NCBI RefSeq assembly: GCF_000377905.1
Contig: NZ_KB898873.1
Span: 372,001-436,000 of the forward strand
Reading direction: 5' to 3'
DNA length: 64,000 nt
Source of the DNA: Thioalkalivibrio sp. ALMg11
GTDB taxonomy: Bacteria; Pseudomonadota; Gammaproteobacteria; Ectothiorhodospirales; Ectothiorhodospiraceae
Shown here: piece after piece, positions 24,486-33,253 of the stretch
How the letters are laid out: the number at the start of each line of letters is the position of its first letter
Position numbering within the stretch: position 1 is the first letter of the stretch
Notes under the pieces: model-generated
Told to the model about the DNA's origin: nothing
The model's input: only the letters and a program-made list of their open reading frames with translations
Database searches by the model: none
Translations under genes and position numbers: made by a program

Positions 24486-24717
24486 CCGGTGTCGGCAGGT
24501 TGCGGATCAAGTCCAGACGGATCTGCACCGTACGGCCCTCGCATTCCCCGTCGAGCCAGTGGCACCCGTCCGCCTCGCGCACCTCGCGCGGGGCCACCTT
24601 GCCCCACCAGGCCTGGCTGGAGTTGGGCTCGACCCAGTTCAGTTGCAGGGTCTCGCCGGTGAGGATAGCGATCTCCAGACGCTCGGCGACATGGCGGGGA
24701 ATGGCGGGATCGGTCAT
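24478..24717 (-). CDS. Small hypothetical protein, Rof-like
   Basis: A 79-residue protein (MTDPAIPRHVAERLEIAILTG...). The pattern of short strands, LQLNWVEPN then GRTVQIRLDLIRNL at the end, recalls Rof, the small Sm-fold Rho-binding antiterminator, but the match is by eye and weak. Its start overlaps the end of the QueC-like gene by four bases (24714-24717, ATGA), so the two proteins are made together and may be functional partners. Its 3' end overlaps yrfG on the other strand. Confidence 0.6.
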   Translation of the reverse strand: MTDPAIPRHVAERLEIAILTGETLQLNWVEPNSSQAWWGKVAPREVREADGCHWLDGECEGRTVQIRLDLIRNLPTPVK

Positions 24718-25355
24718 CGGGGGGCTTCGCGGTAGTCGGTCGGGTCGGGGATGCCGGCCACGGCAAACGCGGCGCGCCGGGCCTGGCACTGCGGGCAGCG
24801 CCCGCACTGGCGCGATTGTGCCAGAAGGCAGCTCCAGGTGCGGCGCCAGTCGATCCCCAGCGGGTCGGTGGCCGCAATGATCTCGGCTTTGGTCCGGTCG
24901 ATCAGCGGGGCCTCGACCTGCAGGCCGGGCACCAGGCCTGCAGCCAGGTCCGAGACCTGCTGCACGAAACTCGGTTGCGAACCCGGACCATGCCCCTGAT
25001 CCTCGCGGTTCAGCGCCAGCAGGATGCGCCCGGCGCCGTGATGCTCGGCCAGGTTGACCGCCAGGGCCAGCACCAGCAGATTGCGTTGCGGCAGCGGCAC
25101 ATGCCCGACCCAGTCGTTGCGACGGGTAAACGCCGTGCGCAGGGACTGCAGATCCAGGGCAATGGGCATGCACGCGTACACGCCCGCCAAGTGTTCCACC
25201 GCGGCCCATTCGCGCGCGGCATTGCGCTGGCCGTAGTCGACCCACACGGCACGCAACGAGCGGCCGGCGGCATGCTCCTGCGCCAGCAAGGCGCTGCTCT
25301 CGATGCCGCCGGAGAGCAGGAGCAGATCGGGGGATTCGGGCCGGACGGATTCCAT
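24714..25355 (-). CDS. Divergent QueC-like 7-cyano-7-deazaguanine synthase family protein
   Basis: A 213-residue PP-loop ATPase of the QueC/ExsB family. It has the ATP-binding loop LLLSGGIESSALL near residues 12-24, WVDYGQRNAAREW, PQRNLLVLALAVN and a zinc-binding cluster SCLLAQSRQCGRCPQCQ with the spacing C-x8-C-x2-C-x2-C. Canonical QueC reads SGG-DS, and has GYPDCR after the VPGRN motif; here the loop is SGGIES and the GYPDCR block is replaced by EDQGHGPGSQPSFVQ. Thus either a divergent preQ0 synthase or a paralogue with another thiolation/amidation substrate. The start at 25355 is the first Met of the family-like frame. Confidence 0.78.
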   Translation of the reverse strand: MESVRPESPDLLLLSGGIESSALLAQEHAAGRSLRAVWVDYGQRNAAREWAAVEHLAGVYACMPIALDLQSLRTAFTRRNDWVGHVPLPQRNLLVLALAVNLAEHHGAGRILLALNREDQGHGPGSQPSFVQQVSDLAAGLVPGLQVEAPLIDRTKAEIIAATDPLGIDWRRTWSCLLAQSRQCGRCPQCQARRAAFAVAGIPDPTDYREAPR

Positions 25356-25398
25356 TCGGGCACCATACCGCACAGCGCAAGACCACGGAGAGCACGAC

Positions 25399-25872
25399 TT
25401 GATCGAACAACTACGCAGCCACTGGCAGCGCCTGCTGGGCGCCGAGCGCAGCGACCGCGCCGAGGGCGCCCCCGAGGACCGCCTGCAACGCGCCGCGGCG
25501 GCGCTGATCATGGAGGTCTGCCGGGCCGACTTTCATCTGCACGCGGAGGAGCTGGAGTCGGTGCGCGCCAGCCTGATCGAACTGTTCCGGCTGGATAGCG
25601 ATACCGCCGATGCGATGCTGGAGATCGCCCGGGAGGAGAGCGACGAGCTGATCTCCATCCACCCGATGGTGCGCGAGGTGAACGCCGCCTTCGACGCCGA
25701 TCAGAAGGCCGATATCCTGCGCGCCCTGTGGCGTGCCGCCTGGGCCAATCGCGACCTGCACAAGCGCCAGGAGGCGATCATTCGGCACCTCGCGGACCTG
25801 CTGTACATCCCGCACTCCACCTTCATCCGTACCAAGCACGAGGTTCTCGGCGATGCGGCCGACCCGGACTGA
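25399..25872 (+). CDS. TerB-like (tellurite resistance TerB family) protein
   Basis: A 157-residue all-alpha cytosolic protein of the TerB/DjlA-N family. Visible family features: LQRAAAALIMEVCRADFHLHAEELESVR, LEIAREESDEL and FDADQKADILRALWRAAWANRDLHKRQEAIIRHLADLLYI, with the acidic residues expected for metal binding. I chose the TTG at 25399: GGAGAG lies eight to nine bases upstream and the family normally begins here with an amphipathic helix. It is divergent from the QueC-like gene (43 bp between starts) and precedes a TauE/SafE-like gene by 36 bases. Role unknown. Confidence 0.8.
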   Translation: MIEQLRSHWQRLLGAERSDRAEGAPEDRLQRAAAALIMEVCRADFHLHAEELESVRASLIELFRLDSDTADAMLEIAREESDELISIHPMVREVNAAFDADQKADILRALWRAAWANRDLHKRQEAIIRHLADLLYIPHSTFIRTKHEVLGDAADPD

Positions 25873-25908
25873 CCCACGTGCGCGTGTCCATGGAACAACG
25901 TCTCGCTA

Positions 25909-26571
25909 ATGGGTGATCCGGGCACCCTGCTGGCGGCGTTGGCGGTGGGCATCCTGGGCGGCGTGCACTGCCTGGGGATGTGCGGCGGCATCGTCGGCGC
26001 GATCTCCATGGGCCACGGCCGCCGTGGGCCGGGGCTCGACCTCCTGCTGGCCTACAACCTCGGGCGCATGGCGAGTTACGTGGTCGCCGGCGCGCTGGCG
26101 GGGTGGCTGGGGGCAAGCCTGCTCGGCGGCCTGCCCGCCGGGCAGGCGATCCTCCAGGGCATCGCCGCAGTCTTCCTGATCCTGCTCGGGCTTTATCTCG
26201 GGGGCTGGTGGCCGATCCTGGCCCGTCTGGAACAGGCCGGTGGCGTACTGTGGCGCCGCATTGAACCGCTGGGCCGGCGTTTCCTGCCTGTGCGCCATGC
26301 CGGTCAGGCGCTGATGGTTGGCGGGCTGTGGGGCTGGCTGCCTTGCGGACTGGTATACAGCGTGCTGGCCTGGGCGCTCAGTGCCGGCGGCGCGCTGGAA
26401 GGGGCCGCACTGATGGGGGCCTTCGCCCTGGGGACGCTGCCGAATCTGCTGCTGATGGGGGTGTTCGCCGCGCGCCTGGCGGCCTTCGTGCGCCGCCCCT
26501 GGGTCCGCCGGGTCGCCGGCGGCGGGGTCGCGCTGTACGGCACATGGATGCTGCTGCGCCTGATGATGTGA
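25909..26571 (+). CDS. TauE/SafE (UreH-like) transmembrane protein
   Basis: A 220-residue membrane protein with about six hydrophobic helices. It carries the two Cys-containing motifs of the 'sulfite exporter TauE/SafE / UreH_2' group related to the DsbD core: GGVHCLGMCGGIVGAIS near residues 17-33 and GLWGWLPCGLVYSVL near 138-152, the latter helix being the mirror partner. Relatives sit in cytochrome oxidase or nickel/copper loci and are thought to move metal or reducing equivalents. No oxidase gene is in the window. The stop codon begins a terminator hairpin. Confidence 0.85.
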   Translation: MGDPGTLLAALAVGILGGVHCLGMCGGIVGAISMGHGRRGPGLDLLLAYNLGRMASYVVAGALAGWLGASLLGGLPAGQAILQGIAAVFLILLGLYLGGWWPILARLEQAGGVLWRRIEPLGRRFLPVRHAGQALMVGGLWGWLPCGLVYSVLAWALSAGGALEGAALMGAFALGTLPNLLLMGVFAARLAAFVRRPWVRRVAGGGVALYGTWMLLRLMM

Positions 26572-26597
26572 TGCCCCGCCCGGACGAGCGGGGCATC
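26570..26597. terminator. Hairpin between convergent genes
   Basis: A perfect 10-bp stem gatgccccgc/gcggggcatc with an eight-base loop, overlapping the stop of the TauE-like gene and 24 bases from the stop of the convergent DUF4426 gene. No T-run; probable bidirectional terminator. Confidence 0.6.
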
Positions 26598-26620
26598 GTT
26601 CGCAAGCGCCGGGGCGGGGC

Positions 26621-27073
26621 TCAGTCGGCGTAAAAGTCGCGGGTGAAACGGATCGGCAGCGTGCGGTCGCTGTCCGCCGGGCTAATGTCGATCTCGAACT
26701 CGAGGGTCTCACCACTCCGCACAGTCACTTCGGAGAGGTGATAGATCGCGTCACCGTCCTGAATCTCGCGGAAACGCAGGCTGCGCATCTGGTCGTTCAT
26801 GTTGGTGGCCGAACCACTGACTTCCGCGGAGACCGCCTGCAAGCCGTTGTCGCCCCGCTCCATCACGCTGATGTTGACCATGGCCCGGTTGGAACTGCGC
26901 CGCACGTCATAGGCCCGCGCGACCTCCGGGGACAGGAAGGTGGTGTTGATCACGTTGTAGTAGACGACGTAATTGTCGAATTCCGCCTCGTTGGCGGATG
27001 CGATCGAGCTTCCGAGAGCAACCGCCGCCAATGCGACGAAAAAGCCGGTGATGACCCGATGCACTCTTGCCAT
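26621..27073 (-). CDS. DUF4426 exported protein
   Basis: A 150-residue protein with a signal peptide (VITGFFVALAAVALGSSIASA/NE near residue 27) and a DUF4426-type mature domain: EFDNYVVYYNVINTTFLSPEVARAYDV as the N-terminal block, SSNRAMVNISVMERG, then ETLEFEIDISP. Such proteins are periplasmic, of unknown function, and are commonly found beside yggT in Pseudomonas-like genomes, as here. AGGAG lies seven bases before the ATG. Confidence 0.85.
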   Translation of the reverse strand: MARVHRVITGFFVALAAVALGSSIASANEAEFDNYVVYYNVINTTFLSPEVARAYDVRRSSNRAMVNISVMERGDNGLQAVSAEVSGSATNMNDQMRSLRFREIQDGDAIYHLSEVTVRSGETLEFEIDISPADSDRTLPIRFTRDFYAD

Positions 27074-27210
27074 GGCTGACTCCTGTTCCGTTTGATAAAC
27101 GGGGACCTGGCGGCGGCATTGCCGCAGGGGCCCCTCGTCCCGAGTCTAGCCCGTTTTGCACCCGAACAGGCAAGGCCCCCTCGCGCATCTCGCCCGGGCG
27201 TCGATCCACC

Positions 27211-27771
27211 TCAAAAAGAGCGCACGATAATCAGCAAGATATAAAGCCCGACCAGGGCAATCATTGGCGAAAAATCGATCGCGCCGGTATTTGGCAGGGC
27301 CCGGCGCAGAGGGCCGAGGATGGGGCGGTTCACCGCTCCCGCCAGACGCATGATGGGATTGTTGGCGGAACCGCCCCCGGCCTGAAGCCAGCTCATCACC
27401 ACCTCGGCAATGAGCGCGATGATGAAGACCCAGATCACAGTGGTCAGCAATTCGCGGATCGCCACGGCAAGGATGATCCCAACCCCGACATCCACGCCCA
27501 CAATCAGCACGCGCAGCCAGATTTCGATGAACTTGAGCACGATCATCAGCACGATCGCGGCCAGGTCGACCCGCCCGATCGAGGGGATCACGGGCCGCAA
27601 CACCCGCAACGGCGGGTCGGTCAGCATCACGATGGTCTGCGAGATCGGATTGTAGTAATCGGCCCGCACCAGGCCGAAGATCGTCCTCAAAATCAACAGG
27701 ATGATATAAATCCCGAAGACAACGCCAACGAGGAAGATGGCGATCTCTTGTCCGGTTCCGGTGGCGGGCAT
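27211..27771 (-). CDS. yggT: YggT-family integral membrane protein
   Basis: A 186-residue inner-membrane protein with two YGGT repeats, each with hydrophobic helices: FLVGVVFGIYIILLILRTIFGLV then NPISQTIVMLTDPPLRVLRPVIPSIGRVDLA, and VFIIALIAEVVMSWLQ then NPIMRLAGAVNRPILGPLRRALP. This duplicated arrangement is standard. The family is linked to osmotic and ionic stress in E. coli and to division-septum functions in other bacteria; exact mechanism is unknown. The gene is followed by the DUF4426 gene after about 137 bp. Confidence 0.92.
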   Translation of the reverse strand: MPATGTGQEIAIFLVGVVFGIYIILLILRTIFGLVRADYYNPISQTIVMLTDPPLRVLRPVIPSIGRVDLAAIVLMIVLKFIEIWLRVLIVGVDVGVGIILAVAIRELLTTVIWVFIIALIAEVVMSWLQAGGGSANNPIMRLAGAVNRPILGPLRRALPNTGAIDFSPMIALVGLYILLIIVRSF

Positions 27772-27852
27772 GCAGACTCCTTGCGATGCAGCGAGTTAAC
27801 CGCGCCCATTCTCCGGCAAGCCCGGCGGGATGCCAAGCCAGGGAGACGCGGA

Positions 27853-28683
27853 TCAAACGCCGCGGCGGGTATCCATGCAGTCGCGTACCCGGGTCGCGAT
27901 CTCCTCGATCGACAGCTCGGTCACATCCAGATGCGGGATCTGCCAGCTGTCGAAGAACTCCTGGATCGCCGCACACTCGGCCCGGCATTGAGCCAGGCTG
28001 GCATAGCGGCTGTCAGGCCGTCGGCCCTCGCGGATCTGGGCGAGCCGCTGCGGGGTGATCGTCAGCCCCACCAGGCGCCCACCCAGGCCCCGCAGCCCTT
28101 CCGGCATGTGCGGGATATCGCCCTGGCGCAGGTCCTCCGGGACCAGCGGGTAGTTCGCCGCGAACAACCCGTAGTTCATGGCCAGATAGAGGCTGGTCGG
28201 CGTCTTGCCGGAACGCGAGGCACCCAGCAGCACGATATCGGCGACCGACAAATCCTGCACGGCCAAACCGTCATCATGGGCGAGGGTGTAGTTCAGGGCC
28301 TCGATGCGCCGGTCATAGCGGCTGACATCGCCCATGCCGTGGGCGCGCCCGGAGACCGATTGCGAGGGCACCCCCAGCAGGCCCTCCAGTCGCTCGACCT
28401 GCTCGCCAAAGACATCAATTACCGGCACCGAGCTCTGGTGCAGATCGGCCCGCAGGTCGGCATTGGCCAGGGTGGCCACCACCAGCGCGGGCTGCGGCCC
28501 GGCCTCGACCCGGGCGAACACGGCGGCCAGGCGCCCGGGCGTCTGCACGAAGGGCAACCGGTGCCAGGCCGGGTCGACATCCGGAAACTGGGTGAACAGC
28601 GAGCGCGCCAGGGCCTCCGCGGTGATCCCGGTGCCGTCCGAGACCAGATAGACCTGCGGGCATTGGGCGACGGAATCAGTCAT
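27853..28683 (-). CDS. ppsR: PEP synthase regulatory kinase/pyrophosphorylase
   Basis: A 276-residue DUF299 protein that inactivates PEP synthase by ADP-dependent threonine phosphorylation and reactivates it by phosphate-dependent dephosphorylation. The P-loop [15 protein letters not shown] near residue 155 and the N-terminal [20 protein letters not shown] are diagnostic. Its ATG lies eight bases inside the end of ppsA, so enzyme and regulator are translated as a coupled pair. In E. coli the two genes are divergent, so this order is a local difference. Confidence 0.95.
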   Translation of the reverse strand: MTDSVAQCPQVYLVSDGTGITAEALARSLFTQFPDVDPAWHRLPFVQTPGRLAAVFARVEAGPQPALVVATLANADLRADLHQSSVPVIDVFGEQVERLEGLLGVPSQSVSGRAHGMGDVSRYDRRIEALNYTLAHDDGLAVQDLSVADIVLLGASRSGKTPTSLYLAMNYGLFAANYPLVPEDLRQGDIPHMPEGLRGLGGRLVGLTITPQRLAQIREGRRPDSRYASLAQCRAECAAIQEFFDSWQIPHLDVTELSIEEIATRVRDCMDTRRGV

Positions 28684-31048
28684 CTCTCGGACCCCCGACC
28701 TTCGCCAGTTGCTCCCAGGTGGAGAGCAGCGAATCGGGATTCAGCGACAGCGAGTCGATACCCTCGTTCATCAGCCAGACCGCCAGCTCCGGATAGTCGG
28801 AGGGGGCCTGGCCACAGATTCCAACGTACTTGTCGGCGCGACGGGCGGCGCGGATCGCCATGCTCAAGAGCGCCTTCACCGCATCGTTGCGCTCGTCGAA
28901 GGAGTCGGCCACCAACCCGGAGTCGCGGTCGACCCCCAGGGTCAGCTGGGTCAGATCATTGGAGCCGATGGAGAAACCGTCGAAATGCTCGAGAAAGCGC
29001 GCCGCCAACAGGGCATTCGACGGGATCTCGCACATCATCACGATCTTCAGGCCCTTCTCGCCCCGGCGCAGACCCTCCTCGCCCAGCACCCGGATCACGT
29101 CCTCGGCCTCGACGAGCGTACGCACGAACGGGACCATGACCTGCACGTTGTCCAGCCCCATGTCGTCCCGCACCCGCCGCAGGGCCTCGCACTCCATCGC
29201 GAACGCCGGGCGGAAGGTCGTGGAGCGATAGCGCGAGGCCCCGCGAAAACCCAGCATGGGATTCTCTTCGTGCGGCTCGTAGCCGGCGCCGCCGATCAGG
29301 TGGGCGTACTCGTTGGACTTGAAGTCGGACAGGCGCACGATCACCGGCTCCGGCGCGAAGGCCGCCGCCAGCGTCGCGATGCCCTCGGACAGCTTGCGCA
29401 CGAAGAACTCGCGCGGGCCGTCGTCAAAGCCACGCAGGCGTTCGGCAATCTGCTCCTGCACCTCGGGCTCGAGGCGGTTCGGGTCCTCGCCATAGTCCAG
29501 AAGCGCCAGCGGATGCACGCCGATGGTCCCGTTGATGATGAACTCCAGCCGCGCCAGACCAATCCCGGCGTGTGGCAACTGCGAGAAGGCATAGGCCCGC
29601 CCGGGGTTGGCCACATTCAGCATCAGCTTGACCGGCAACTCCGGCAGTTCGCCGATATCGGTCTTCTTGACCGTGTAGTCGAGCCTGCCGGGGTACACGT
29701 GCCCGTCGTCGCCCTCCGCGCAGGAAACCGTCGCCTCCATCCCGTCGGAGAGCACCTCGGTTGCGTTACCGCAACCCACCACCGCCGGTATGCCCATCTC
29801 GCGGGCGATGATCGCCGCGTGGCAGGTTCGACCGCCGCGGTTGGTCACGATCGCGGCGGAGCGCTTCATCACCGGCTCCCAGTCGGGGTCGGTCATGTCC
29901 GCAACCAGGATGTCGCCTTCCTCCATGGCGTGCATGGCATCCGGTGAATCCAGCACGCGCACGATACCGGCCCCCACCTTCGAGCCGATTGCACGGCCGG
30001 TCACCACCGGCTCGGCGTCGTGCGGGGCCAGCTCGTAGCGCTCGCCCGCACCCAGCTCGACGCGGCTCTCCACCGTCTCCGGCCGCGCCTGCACGATGAA
30101 CAGCTCGCTGGTCTCTCCATCCTGGGCCCACTCGATGTCCATCGGCCGTTCGTAATGCTGCTCGATGGCAACCGCATAGCGGCCCAGCTGCTCGGCATCG
30201 GCATCCGACAGGCAGAAGCGGTGGCGCAGGTCGGTCGGGGTGTCCTCGGTACGGGTACCGTCCTCCGTGAGCACCATGCGCACCGCCTTGGTACCCAGGG
30301 CACGGCCAATGATGGCGCGTTTTCCGGCCGCCAGCGCCGGCTTGTAGACCTGATACTCGTCGGGGTTCACGGCACCCTGCACGACCGTCTCGCCGAGCCC
30401 CCACGCCCCGGTGATGAACACCGCATCGCGAAAGCCGCTCTCGGTATCCAGGGTAAAGATGACGCCGCTGGCGCCGACGTCGGAGCGCACCATGCGCTGG
30501 ATGCCGGCCGACAGCGCGACCTCGTCGTGGGCAAAGCCGTTATGCACGCGGTAGGCGATCGCCCGGTCGTTGTAGAGGCTGGCAAAGCACTCGCGCAGCC
30601 GCTGCAGCAGCGCATCAACGCCGCGCACGTTGAGGAAGGTCTCCTGCTGCCCGGCGAACGAGGCCTCGGGCAGGTCCTCGGCGGTGGCCGAGGAACGCAC
30701 CGCCACCGGGACGTCGTCGCCCAGTTTCGCGTAGTGCTCGCGCACCGCCTCCTCCAGCTCGCCCGGCAGTTCGGCCTGCTCGACCCAGCCACGCACCTCG
30801 CGCCCGGCCGCGCGCAGGGCCTCGATATCGTCGATATCCAGATCCGCCAGGCGTGCCTTGATCTGCTCGTCCAGCCCGTCCTTCGCCAGCAATGCCCGAT
30901 AGGCGTCCGCGGTCGTGGCAAAACCGCCCGGCACGCGCACCCCGGCGGCACCGAGCTGCCCCAGCAGCTCGCCCAGCGAGGCATTCTTGCCACCCACCCG
31001 GGCGACATCGTTCATGGTCAGATCGGCGAGATCGACTACCCAGCTCAT
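28676..31048 (-). CDS. ppsA: Phosphoenolpyruvate synthase
   Basis: A 790-residue cytosolic enzyme making PEP from pyruvate and ATP for gluconeogenesis. Domain order: N-terminal ATP-grasp ([49 protein letters not shown]), central phospho-His domain with the catalytic site [21 protein letters not shown] (split here for length: [13 protein letters not shown], then MGIPAVVG; His near 422) and C-terminal TIM barrel ending [19 protein letters not shown] lies seven bases before the ATG at 31048. An upstream in-frame extension crosses a palindromic repeat and is rejected. Confidence 0.97.
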   Translation of the reverse strand: MSWVVDLADLTMNDVARVGGKNASLGELLGQLGAAGVRVPGGFATTADAYRALLAKDGLDEQIKARLADLDIDDIEALRAAGREVRGWVEQAELPGELEEAVREHYAKLGDDVPVAVRSSATAEDLPEASFAGQQETFLNVRGVDALLQRLRECFASLYNDRAIAYRVHNGFAHDEVALSAGIQRMVRSDVGASGVIFTLDTESGFRDAVFITGAWGLGETVVQGAVNPDEYQVYKPALAAGKRAIIGRALGTKAVRMVLTEDGTRTEDTPTDLRHRFCLSDADAEQLGRYAVAIEQHYERPMDIEWAQDGETSELFIVQARPETVESRVELGAGERYELAPHDAEPVVTGRAIGSKVGAGIVRVLDSPDAMHAMEEGDILVADMTDPDWEPVMKRSAAIVTNRGGRTCHAAIIAREMGIPAVVGCGNATEVLSDGMEATVSCAEGDDGHVYPGRLDYTVKKTDIGELPELPVKLMLNVANPGRAYAFSQLPHAGIGLARLEFIINGTIGVHPLALLDYGEDPNRLEPEVQEQIAERLRGFDDGPREFFVRKLSEGIATLAAAFAPEPVIVRLSDFKSNEYAHLIGGAGYEPHEENPMLGFRGASRYRSTTFRPAFAMECEALRRVRDDMGLDNVQVMVPFVRTLVEAEDVIRVLGEEGLRRGEKGLKIVMMCEIPSNALLAARFLEHFDGFSIGSNDLTQLTLGVDRDSGLVADSFDERNDAVKALLSMAIRAARRADKYVGICGQAPSDYPELAVWLMNEGIDSLSLNPDSLLSTWEQLAKVGGPRDD

Positions 31049-31064
31049 GGCAACTCCTGAACTC

Positions 31065-31095
31065 CCAGGGCCACACTGATCTAGTGCTTCCCTAG
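31065..31095. repeat. Short palindrome sharing the end of the 34863-35150 element
   Basis: Between the divergent ppsA and protease genes lies an imperfect palindrome. Its last 13 bases (agtgcttccctag, 31083-31095) are identical to the terminus of the larger element at 35138-35150, and its left part (cactgat) matches the other arm. It looks like a minimal or internally deleted copy of that element. Confidence 0.55.
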
Positions 31096-31172
31096 GCTTT
31101 GTGAACCCCTTAACACGGGGTAACAAGCGTGATCAGCTACACTTCAGTGTTTTGTAACCTTCAGGAGACTGC

Positions 31173-31721
31173 GTGACTGCTCCAGCCGCCCGTCGTTCCA
31201 GCTTAACCCAATCCATCCTGCCGACCATGCTGCTCGTCCTGGCCTTCCTGACGCAATCCGCAGGGGCCCAGGAGTCGGGGGGGGCCATGGCCATCCTGGG
31301 TGTAGTGGAGAACGTCCGCATCGCCGAGGAAGACATCGTGCTGGAGGCGCGCATGGATACCGGTGCAACCTCCTCCTCCTTGAACGCGCTGAACAAGGAA
31401 CGCTTCGAGAAGGACGGCGAGGACTGGATCCGCTTCGAGATCATCGATCCGGAAGACGAGGACGCGCGCATCACCCTGGAGCGACCGATCGAGCGCATCG
31501 TGCGCATCCGCAGGCACAGCGGAGACTCGCAGGAACGCCCGGTGGTGCGCATGGAGTTCTGTATCGGCGACCAGCTCCTGAGCGCCGACACCAGCCTGAT
31601 CGACCGCACGGCCCTGAAATACCAAGCCCTGATCGGGCGCAGCCACATGGCCGGGCACATCCTGGTGGATTCCGGCGCGGAGCACCTGCGCGCGCCCGAC
31701 TGCGCGACGGATGACCAGTGA
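31173..31721 (+). CDS. Retropepsin-like 'ATP-dependent zinc protease' family protein, exported
   Basis: A 182-residue protein with an N-terminal signal or anchor (ILPTMLLVLAFLTQSAGA, ending near residue 32). The mature domain belongs to the RimK-associated Zn_protease/retropepsin-like family: the active-site motif EARMDTGATSSSLNA carries the aspartic-protease signature DTGA near residue 62, followed by RPVVRMEFCIGDQLL and ALIGRSHMAGHILVD. GTG start with CAGGAG eight bases upstream. Its stop overlaps the start of the next gene by four bases. It is the first gene of a three-gene cassette with an inactive transglutaminase and an ATP-grasp ligase. Confidence 0.85.
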   Translation: MTAPAARRSSLTQSILPTMLLVLAFLTQSAGAQESGGAMAILGVVENVRIAEEDIVLEARMDTGATSSSLNALNKERFEKDGEDWIRFEIIDPEDEDARITLERPIERIVRIRRHSGDSQERPVVRMEFCIGDQLLSADTSLIDRTALKYQALIGRSHMAGHILVDSGAEHLRAPDCATDDQ

Positions 31722-33253
31722 AGCGTTTCCACCTGCCGATCCTGATCGTACTGCTGAGCGCGATCGGACTCGGGGTCTTCGCCTACAAGGTCAGCGCGCT
31801 GGGGATGCCCCTGCAGCCGGACGCCACCGCCGAGACCTGGCAGGTGGAGGCCCGCGTGCGCTTCCAGGCCACCGGCGAGGCCACCACGGTGCAGCTTCGG
31901 ATCCCTCACCGCCTGCCGAACTTCTCCATCCTGGACGAAGGCTTCGTATCCCGTGGCTACGGCCTGAACACCATCACCCAGACGGAGGATCGTCTGGCGC
32001 AGTGGACCACACGCCAGCCACGCGGCGAGCAAGTACTCTACTATCGCGCCACGCTCTACCGTGACGGAAACGACCGCTCCGAGGCCGACTACCCGGGGCC
32101 GGTGGCCGTGCCCGACTGGGCCGAACCCTTCCGTTCGGCGGCCGAGGCGCTGATCGACGACGTCCGCGGGCGCTCATCGGATATCCAGAGTTTTGCCTCG
32201 GTGCTGGTAAACGACCTCGCCAACGCCGCACCCGCTTCAAATGCGGCCGTATTCATCGAGAGCACCGACAATCGAACCCGCCGGGCCGAGACCCTGATCG
32301 AGCTGCTGGCCACCGCACGCATCCCGGCCCGGCAGGTGACCGCCCTGCGCCTGGTCGACGGGCGCCGCGACATCGAGCCGCAGACCTGGCTGGAGGTCCA
32401 CAACACGCGGCGCTGGGTGCCCATCGACCCGGAGAGCGGCGAGATCGAGTACCCCGCCGATGTGGTCGTGTGGTCGCACGGCGACGCCCCACTCCTGGAG
32501 ATAACGCACGGCGAGAACGCAGAGGTCCGCTTTGCGGTGGCGCGCGGGGTGCAGGATGCCCTGGCGACCATCCAGCGCTTCGGGGACACCCTGGACAGTC
32601 GTTTCCTCGATTTCTCCACCCTGAACCTGCCGCTGGGCACGCAGAACACCTATCGGGTGCTTTTGATGGTGCCACTGGGTGCGATGATTATCGTCTTCCT
32701 GCGCAACGTGATCGGCGTACAGACCTTCGGCACCTTCATGCCGGTGCTGATCGCGCTGTCCTTCCGCGAGACCCAGCTGCTGGCCGGGATCATCCTGTTC
32801 ACGCTGATCGTGTCACTGGGTCTCGTGGTGCGCTTCTACCTCGAACACCTCAGACTGCTGCTGGTCCCGCGCCTGGCGGCGGTCGTCAGCGTGGTCATCA
32901 TGCTCATGCTCGGCATCAGCATCTTGTCGCACCAGCTCGGCTTCGAGCGCGCCCTGGCGCTGTCACTGTTCCCGATGGTCATCCTCGCCATGACCATCGA
33001 ACGCATGTCAGTGGTCTGGGAAGAACACGGCCCCGCCGATGCCATCACCCAGGGGATTGGCAGCCTGGTCGTCGCGGCCGCGGCCTACGGGTTGATGGCC
33101 AACCGCCAGCTGGAACACCTGCTGTTCGTGTTCCCTGAATTGCTGCTGGTGCTGCTGGCCGTGACCCTGCTGCTGGGGCGCTACACCGGCTATCGCCTGA
33201 CCGAACTGTTCCGCTTCGGACGCATCCAGGATGCGATGCGGAGGACCGACTAA
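31718..33253 (+). CDS. Inactive transglutaminase fused to seven-helix membrane domain (UUP1/7TM)
   Basis: A 511-residue inner-membrane protein. After one N-terminal helix (LPILIVLLSAIGLGVFAYKV) comes a periplasmic region with a degenerate transglutaminase domain (ETLIELLATARIPARQVTALRL; TWLEVHNTRRWVPID). The catalytic Cys position is not Cys and the usual HAW is TW without His, so it cannot catalyse cross-linking. Residues from about 315 to 495 hold seven hydrophobic helices. It is translationally coupled to both neighbours (four-base overlap before, one-base overlap after). Probably a substrate-binding or scaffold protein for the adjacent ligase and protease; the substrate is unknown. Confidence 0.88.
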   Translation: MKRFHLPILIVLLSAIGLGVFAYKVSALGMPLQPDATAETWQVEARVRFQATGEATTVQLRIPHRLPNFSILDEGFVSRGYGLNTITQTEDRLAQWTTRQPRGEQVLYYRATLYRDGNDRSEADYPGPVAVPDWAEPFRSAAEALIDDVRGRSSDIQSFASVLVNDLANAAPASNAAVFIESTDNRTRRAETLIELLATARIPARQVTALRLVDGRRDIEPQTWLEVHNTRRWVPIDPESGEIEYPADVVVWSHGDAPLLEITHGENAEVRFAVARGVQDALATIQRFGDTLDSRFLDFSTLNLPLGTQNTYRVLLMVPLGAMIIVFLRNVIGVQTFGTFMPVLIALSFRETQLLAGIILFTLIVSLGLVVRFYLEHLRLLLVPRLAAVVSVVIMLMLGISILSHQLGFERALALSLFPMVILAMTIERMSVVWEEHGPADAITQGIGSLVVAAAAYGLMANRQLEHLLFVFPELLLVLLAVTLLLGRYTGYRLTELFRFGRIQDAMRRTD

